Shown: piece by piece, positions 60,001 to 64,000 of the stretch
How the letters are laid out: the number at the start of each line of letters is the position of its first letter
Numbering within the stretch: the first letter of the stretch is position 1
Source of the DNA: Strix aluco
Lineage: Eukaryota > Chordata > Aves > Strigiformes > Strigidae
Reading direction: 5' to 3'
Assembly: GCF_031877795.1 (NCBI RefSeq)
Contig: NC_133954.1
Coordinates: 8,709,256-8,773,255 of the forward strand
DNA length: 64,000 nucleotides
The notes under the pieces: model-generated
What the model was told of the DNA's origin: nothing
The model's input: only the letters and a program-made list of their open reading frames with translations
Databases searched by the model: none
Translations under genes and position numbers: made by a program

Positions 60001-61251
60001 ATAGGCATTTTTTCCCACAAAAAGGTCTCAGAGACAGGAGGATGGATTTTTCGAAGCCCTGCATGTCATGCAAGTGTTTATCTGACTGGTCCACGCACCA
60101 GTGACCACACTGGGAGCTTTGGAACTTGGTAAAGAAGTTTCTTCAGCTTCAGTAAAGGCAGCCACATCTTTAGCTGACATGGGTAGCATGGAAAAGCTCC
60201 TGCAGTCAGCTGAGTGTGTTCCCATGGGAACGTGCAGCTGAGGAAGACAAGGAGGAAGCAGGAGTGTGTGATGGAGCGTGTTCTTCAATCCATCCATCCT
60301 GTATGCCAGCTGGCCTGGGCATCCTCAAGCCTGGGGTCACACAGGCCTGTGTTTTCAGTCACGGAAGACATCTCAGTTTTAGCATAAACATCCAGACGGC
60401 ACTGTATAATAACCTCCTTGGTTACTGTCCATTCCCCAGGAGAATATAAAGTCAGGGCAGACAGGACTCAGTGTTTCTCAGGCTGTGATTTTTCCATGTT
60501 TGCAATTTGAAGAATCCTGTGTTTCTGGGGTTTTAGTGAGAGAGAAAACAGGATGAAGAAATCAAACTGAATAGTCTGTCTCCTGTTAGCAGAGATGGAC
60601 CCAGACCAGCTGTCGCTGCTGGGAGGGGAGATGGGGGGGATCTCTAGGTTAGGTTCAAGCCTAGGTTCTGAGGTATCTGCTGACTGATCTTTTTACCTGT
60701 GCACATGCAACATGTGCTGAAATCAAGACTCTCCCCTTGTCTGTACAGGGTGGATCTGAGAAACCCTTGAAGAAGGTGGAGAGCGAGGGTAAGGGGGCAC
60801 AGAGTCCCTTTGGGGAAATAACAAGAGGAAAGCTCAGGTTTCTTGAAATCAGCCAGAGCTTGTTAAGTCCTTCCCTATCATCTTACCATAAACTGATTTG
60901 GGGGCTTCTGTTGATATTCTGCACTCCAGATGTTGGCTGCAGCTGGGATAGAGATAGTGGGACGCTCCCAGCCAGAAGCTGGGATGTGGGGGAAGGGATA
61001 CTGGGCTCGTGTGGATGGGTGGAGAAGGAAAGAGGAATATGAATGTATGGTTGTAAATCCACCCCTACACACCCTGCTTTCTTTTCCCTTACAACTGTTA
61101 TTCTCAGCAGAGGAAAAGTTAGCCTTCCAGTACTCTCTCGTTTCTTTTGCAGAGTCGGAAGGACAAAGAAAGACCTAAACAGAAGCACAAAAAACGTCCG
61201 GAGTCTCCCACCAGCCTTACCCCATCCTCAGTGCCCGTCGCTGCGGAGAAG
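38964..61251 (+). CDS. MLLT6: MLLT6 (AF17), N-terminal 253 residues in eight exons; gene continues past the window
   Basis: Joined exons: 38964-39072, 42577-42656, 47589-47643, 49214-49323, 49788-49891, 50604-50697, 51924-52031, 61153-61251, giving 759 nt in one unbroken frame with GT-AG introns. Residues 8-54 are a PHD finger (C8, C11, C25, C30, H35, C38, C51, C54). Residues 65-180 are the zinc knuckle plus extended PHD (WAHVVCALYIPEV, TCYICEEQ, HGCRQAFHVTCAQ). Residues 185-253 are a basic, Ser-rich linker. NVLTMEPIVLQYVPHDRFNK and EVLEVDNVKYC, then MKTSRHSGG, mark MLLT6 rather than MLLT10. Known of the family: AF17 and AF10 are nuclear DOT1L partners in H3K79 methylation, and the AF10 PHD-knuckle-PHD module reads histone H3 around unmodified K27. 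The octapeptide/leucine zipper that binds DOT1L would lie beyond the right edge, as would the stop codon. MLLT6 is also an MLL (KMT2A) fusion partner in human leukaemia. Confidence 0.95.
39417..39438 (+). repeat. 22-nt G homopolymer in MLLT6 intron 1
   Basis: Uninterrupted run of 22 G in the CpG island just after exon 1, flanked by other G-runs. Its length is uncertain in any assembly. Confidence 0.85.
40815..41585 (-). mobile_element. Possible old CR1/LINE fragments in MLLT6 intron 1
   Basis: Two patches resemble eroded CR1 in minus orientation: GGATCATCTGGGTCATCTAG at about 40828, and a stretch with TTTGTCCAACCTAGTTTCAA near 41501 followed by ATGTCTCAAGTGACTGGGAT. They are too diverged to define ends. 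Confidence 0.35.
42577..42656 (+). CDS. MLLT6: MLLT6 coding exon 2
   Basis: 80 nt after TTCTTCCAG, before GTGAGT. Encodes ACYGIVQVPTGPWFCRKC and ESQERAARV, completing PHD finger 1 (C38, C51, C54). Phase 1 in, phase 0 out, which continues both neighbours exactly. Confidence 0.96.
42745..42860 (+). mobile_element. MIR-like SINE fragment in MLLT6 intron 2
   Basis: Reads AATCCCAGCTCTGCCTGTAA ... TATCTCCTTTAGACAATAGG, matching the plus-orientation MIR order (classic 'cggctctgccacttac ... cctcatctgtaaaatggg'). Confidence 0.4.
43195..43300 (-). mobile_element. MIR-like SINE fragment in MLLT6 intron 2
   Basis: AACACTTTACAAATGTTCTT, then TTAATTAATTCTGGCATTTC and GTGAGGCAGG, resemble the reverse-complement 3' part of MIR. 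Strongly diverged. Confidence 0.3.
44540..44662 (+). mobile_element. MIR-like SINE fragment in MLLT6 intron 2
   Basis: GTCACTGCACCTCTCTGTGC followed by CTGGCTTTCTCCAGCTGTAA is a clear MIR-type pattern in plus orientation. Confidence 0.5.
47194..47226 (+). repeat. (GGAA)n microsatellite in MLLT6 intron 2
   Basis: About six GGAA units. GGAA arrays can bind ETS factors, but this one is short. Confidence 0.75.
47589..47643 (+). CDS. MLLT6: MLLT6 coding exon 3
   Basis: 55 nt after TAATTTCAAG, before GTGAGT. Encodes RCELCPHKDGALKRTDNG, the C2HC zinc knuckle between the two PHD fingers. The acceptor is AAG; an alternative AG two bases downstream would break the frame. Confidence 0.94.
49214..49323 (+). 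CDS. MLLT6: MLLT6 coding exon 4
   Basis: 110 nt after TTCCCCAG, before GTAACG. Encodes GWAHVVCALYIPEVQFANV and LTMEPIVLQYVPHDRFNK, the start of the extended PHD. The LTM, QY and RF choices match MLLT6 rather than MLLT10. Confidence 0.96.
49788..49891 (+). CDS. MLLT6: MLLT6 coding exon 5
   Basis: 104 nt after TTTTTTTTGCAG, before GTGAGT. Encodes TCYICEEQGRESKAASGAC, MACNRHGCRQAFHVT and two bases of the next Cys, the zinc-binding core of the extended PHD. Intron 4 before it is only 464 nt, the shortest here. Confidence 0.96.
50604..50697 (+). CDS. MLLT6: MLLT6 coding exon 6
   Basis: 94 nt after TGTATTTCAG, before GTGAGT. Completes Cys153 and encodes AQMAGLLCEEEVLEVDNVKY then CGYCKYHFNKM, the end of the extended PHD with its last Cys-x2-Cys and His. 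Confidence 0.96.
51924..52031 (+). CDS. MLLT6: MLLT6 coding exon 7
   Basis: 108 nt, phase 0 at both ends, after CCACTTACCTCAG and before GTAAGA. Encodes KTSRHSGGSSFIAGRRSRST then SPAQEKHVSHHERPKK, a basic Ser/Arg linker after the reader module. It is shorter in Gly than the human protein, which carries a long poly-Gly insert at this point. Being symmetric, it could be skipped without a frameshift. Confidence 0.94.
58140..58250. repeat. Old amniote interspersed repeat fragment
   Basis: CCAGATCTTCAAAAGAGCTC ... GCATCTAAATGGGAGCTGAG resembles a widespread, highly eroded sauropsid repeat ('ggccagattttcaaaagtgct ... aggtgcctaaatgggagttgag'). A shorter relative may lie at 32640-32665 (AGGTGCCTAACTCCCATTAA). 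Family not determined. Confidence 0.3.
58931..59035 (+). mobile_element. MIR-like SINE fragment in MLLT6 intron 7
   Basis: GGTTTCTCCATTTGTAAAAT followed by GAGATGTAGATATTAAAAAC, then CGTTGAAAC and GCTATTAAGTGAG, match the MIR 3' half in plus orientation. Confidence 0.5.
61153..61251 (+). CDS. MLLT6: MLLT6 coding exon 8 (last in window)
   Basis: 99 nt, phase 0 at both ends, after CGTTTCTTTTGCAG and before GTACCA. Encodes SRKDKERPKQKHKKRPESPT then SLTPSSVPVAAEK, a lysine-rich likely nuclear localisation segment and the start of the Ser/Pro-rich central region. The donor AAG|GTACCA is the weakest in the gene. No further MLLT6 exon is recognisable in 61252-64000. Confidence 0.93.
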
Positions 61252-64000
61252 GTACCAAACCCCCAGGATGTGAGTGTGTGAATGCAGAGTGGGGAGGGAG
61301 GGCAGGGGGAAACCATCGACGCTGGCTTTCCTAGAAGTGGGGTGGACAGGGCAGAAGAGCAGAGAAAGGGCTTTTGTCCGTTTATTTTGATTCCTGATTC
61401 GTCACATTCTCGCTCGCTCTGCCTGACTCCCCACCTCGACGCCCACCTTGGGAATTTAACACGGCAGCTGTCTTGATTTCTGTCAGCACTGACGACACAA
61501 TCATGGAGCTAAACTCCCAAGTGATTGAGCTGTAAGTGCCAGCCTGTTTTGCAGCAGATGTTCAGATTTGAAGCTCTTGCGGAATAGATAAATATCCATG
61601 CTTTGGCCTTTTCTGCTGCCACATCATAAACAGCTCAGGCAGGTGGATAAGCAAGGCAAGGCTTGTGGGAGGATGTGTTAGCCTTTATTAGACAAACTGA
61701 TGTAGCTGAGGGGAAAAAAACCCCAGACAATCTTGCAAGCACAGAAGATCTTCAAAGTGCGTAATAGAGGTAGCTTTTCTGTGTGAGACAATGGGAGGTT
61801 GGTTTCTATTTAGTTCCTCCATTTCAGGGAAATTCAGGCAGAGGGGCACAGTGTAGTGGCCTGTTTCGCTCCTGAGGTGTAGAGGCAGCCCAGTGCCCTG
61901 CTGGGAAGATGTCACTTGTGTGGGTTTGTCTTCTCAGGGCCCGGGGTGTGTGGGGCTGGCAGGGCGCAGTCGGGATGTCGGTGTGTGTCTGCTCTTCACT
62001 GCTGAAATCATGCTGCTGACATGGCCTCTTGCACCTGGCTGTAAATCAGGAGGGCCCTGAGCTTTCTGTAATTTGTGCCAGCCCCGGACTCCACTAATGC
62101 AGAATAGACACAGTGGAACTTGCCTCGAGATTGCATGCAACCAGGTGAAGGCCAAGTCTGCAGTTGTTCAGGGTCAGGGAACAAGTGAGGTTACTCCAGC
62201 ACCTGGACCTTTAGAGTTGTACTTTCCTCTCTGAGTGGGAATGTAAATTAATGCAACTCCTCAGCAGGGCTGTTCTGGTGTAAGTGAGAGTAGGACTGGG
62301 GCCAAGCTCCTGCTAGAACAAATAAACAACATGTCCCAGGAATGTCCTTTTGTGCACAGAAATGCTACTTGGAAAGGCTTGGGTGTCCTTTACGTGGCAG
62401 GACTGCCTTGTGAAAATGAGAATTCACAGGCTAGCAGTGTCTGCGTGTGTGAGAAGCACTGCAGGGGCAGTCTGGAAGAGCGAAAGCTCCTGCCAGTCAG
62501 CACGGGGTTGCTTTGGGTTAGGGCTGAAGAGGATTTTCTCTGTTCTGTGTGAGGCCAAGCCTGGAAGCAGGGAGTAGGTGTAGGTCAGAGCTGAAATGGC
62601 AAAGCTGGTCTCATGGTTCTCAGGCTGGGAGAAGCAGAAAGTTACAGCGGGACAGAGTGGAGGAACAGCCTCTGAGCTGCAGTCACTCTTGATTTTACCT
62701 GTGCTCATGTTAGGGCAGCTCAGCTCTGGCTTTTGGGAACAGCAGATTCACCCAGTTAACAGAGCTGTCAGGAACCGATGGCCTAAGAAGATTATTTTCA
62801 AGCTGCACTGAAATCCAAAACCTGACTCTTGGCCAGCTTAGAGCGGTTGTTAGACAATTACCCACTGTCTCCTCCAAAGCCCTGCCAGACCTTTATAAAT
62901 AAGGAGGGAAGGGTGCAATTCAGTTTTACAGGCAGCTTTCAACTCTTTGTAAGCTAAAATTCAGGAGATCCTAATTACTGTAGCTGTACTTGAGTGACAG
63001 GGTTTTAGTGTTTCCCTAGGGAGTTATTATTAATCCTCATAACAGAGAGTGTATTTCCCTTGCTTTTTTTTGTGCATAGATCCCAAAGTATTGTTCAAAC
63101 TCTGTTACCAAAGGTACTCACTCCAGACCAAATGTAAGAGCTGCTCAGCAGCGTGCTACAACCCCGCACAAACCCCTTGGGGTGGTTGTATGAGGCTGGC
63201 TGGAGAGTTGCACCAGTGTAACATTGCACAGGTTAGACTAATGTAAAACTAATGTAAAACCTTGAGACACATTAATGGAGCATGTCCAAACAGGTTTCTT
63301 CTTGGAAGCCAAAACCATCCTTGTCCTTTCTGGATCGTACATTAGTACAGCTCTTCCCAGTAGAGTGCACTGGGGAGATGCAGCAAACCAAAAGCTGACG
63401 TTCACGGTGTGACTACGCAGAAGAGCGTTGCTAGTCCCCGCTGTGCCGTGGTTAGAGTCTGAAGAGAGCTGGGGTCTCTTCCTCTCCTTACCACTTACAT
63501 GATCTTGGGCAAATAATTTATCGCCTCCACGGTGTTCTCCAAGTTACCCAATGGACCAGACCATAAACTCCCCAGGGATAATCTTGGGACAGATGGTCAT
63601 GTCCAGGCTCCTGGGAGAAGGCCAGTGGCCCGGAGCAGCCGTGCAGAGCCGCAGGAGGCTGGTGCAGCCCTTGGTGTCCGTGCCAGACCCTTGCTGCCAG
63701 CTCGCCGTGCTGCTCATGCTGCAGCCAAAGTGGCACCACACACAGCGAGCCCCAGGCTCCCATCCTGGCAGTGCCGGAGCAGGGGTTGGGCGGGGGGCAC
63801 CGAGCATCACCAGTGTTTTGGAGCCAGCAGTGAGGAGCAGGAGCATCAGTCAGGCGGATCAGCAGGAGGGCCCTGGCACCACTTGCTCCTTGGGCACCGG
63901 GGCTGCGGGCAGACTGCAGTGTGGCACCAGCCACCGGGCCGTGCAGAGGCGTTACTGGTAACTGAAGCCACGCTCCAGTCTGCTCCCGGTTTGTTTAGCC
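61252..64000 (+). other. MLLT6: Start of MLLT6 intron 8, open at the window edge
   Basis: No sequence resembling the next known MLLT6 block (Ser-rich, then a Lys/Ser stretch) is present. A MIR-like fragment lies at 63440-63535. A 45-nt segment with splice signals (61487-61531) opens with an in-frame TGA. Confidence 0.7.
63440..63535 (+). mobile_element. MIR-like SINE fragment in MLLT6 intron 8
   Basis: GTGGTTAGAGTCTGAAGAG ... TACCACTTACATGATCTTGG and GCAAATAATTTATC follow the MIR 5'-to-3' order in plus orientation. Confidence 0.5.

Larger units (their letters stand above)
52032..61152 (+). other. MLLT6: MLLT6 intron 7 (9.1 kb)
   Basis: Largest complete intron in the window. It holds two more GC-rich patches (53700-54500 and 56500-57600), a MIR-like fragment and an old repeat. 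It also has one strong but frame-breaking splice-site pair (60749-60788). No additional MLLT6 coding exon is needed, since exons 7 and 8 join in phase 0. Confidence 0.8.

Noticed and set aside
38964-61251. Calling the plus-strand gene MLLT10 (AF10)
   Set aside because: The start MKEMVGGCC without the longer AF10 N-terminus, together with LTMEPIVLQYV, EVLEVDNVKYC and the GRRSRS linker, matches MLLT6.

Overview
This is vertebrate nuclear DNA, most likely avian. The evidence is intron-exon genes with canonical GT-AG junctions, CpG islands, long G and poly-T runs, and CR1 LINE copies, one of which ends in the ATTCTGTG octamer repeat typical of bird CR1. There is no operon structure and I see no tRNA, rRNA or CRISPR array. 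The GC-rich, homopolymer-rich texture suits a gene-dense microchromosome.

Two real genes are supported, and they point away from each other. On the minus strand, 17680-15476 is one intact 734-codon ORF that I identify as EPOP (formerly C17orf96), a Polycomb PRC2.1 and Elongin BC partner. It is much longer than mammalian EPOP because it begins with a SKI/SNO/DACH-type domain like that of its paralogue SKIDA1. On the plus strand, eight coding exons from 38964 to 61251 encode the first 253 residues of MLLT6 (AF17): the PHD, zinc-knuckle and extended-PHD reader module plus the start of the basic/serine linker. The rest of MLLT6 lies beyond the right edge. EPOP and MLLT6 are also neighbours in human 17q12, and their paralogues SKIDA1 and MLLT10 are neighbours in 10p12, so this is one half of an ancient duplicated block of chromatin regulators.

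Layout: 1-13.2 kb is intergenic DNA with one CR1 copy (about 4.93-5.30 kb, with a snap-back 5' end), simple repeats and several AT-rich high-complexity blocks that may be regulatory. 13.2-18.4 kb is EPOP with a proposed 3'UTR, poly(A) signal and promoter. 18.4-38.5 kb is the intergenic space between the two genes. It holds an orphan CpG island (27.4-29.1 kb), a larger CR1 copy in minus orientation (30.64-31.33 kb), minisatellites, and AT-rich blocks with homeodomain, Maf and PBX-type motifs. 38.5-39.7 kb is the MLLT6 CpG-island promoter and first coding exon. 39.1-64 kb is MLLT6 introns and exons, sprinkled with old MIR/CORE-SINE-like fragments.

Gene identities rest on protein motifs I recognise by eye. 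Splice sites were placed by frame continuity and GT-AG signals. Promoter, poly(A) and enhancer calls are inference. No alignment or database search was run.
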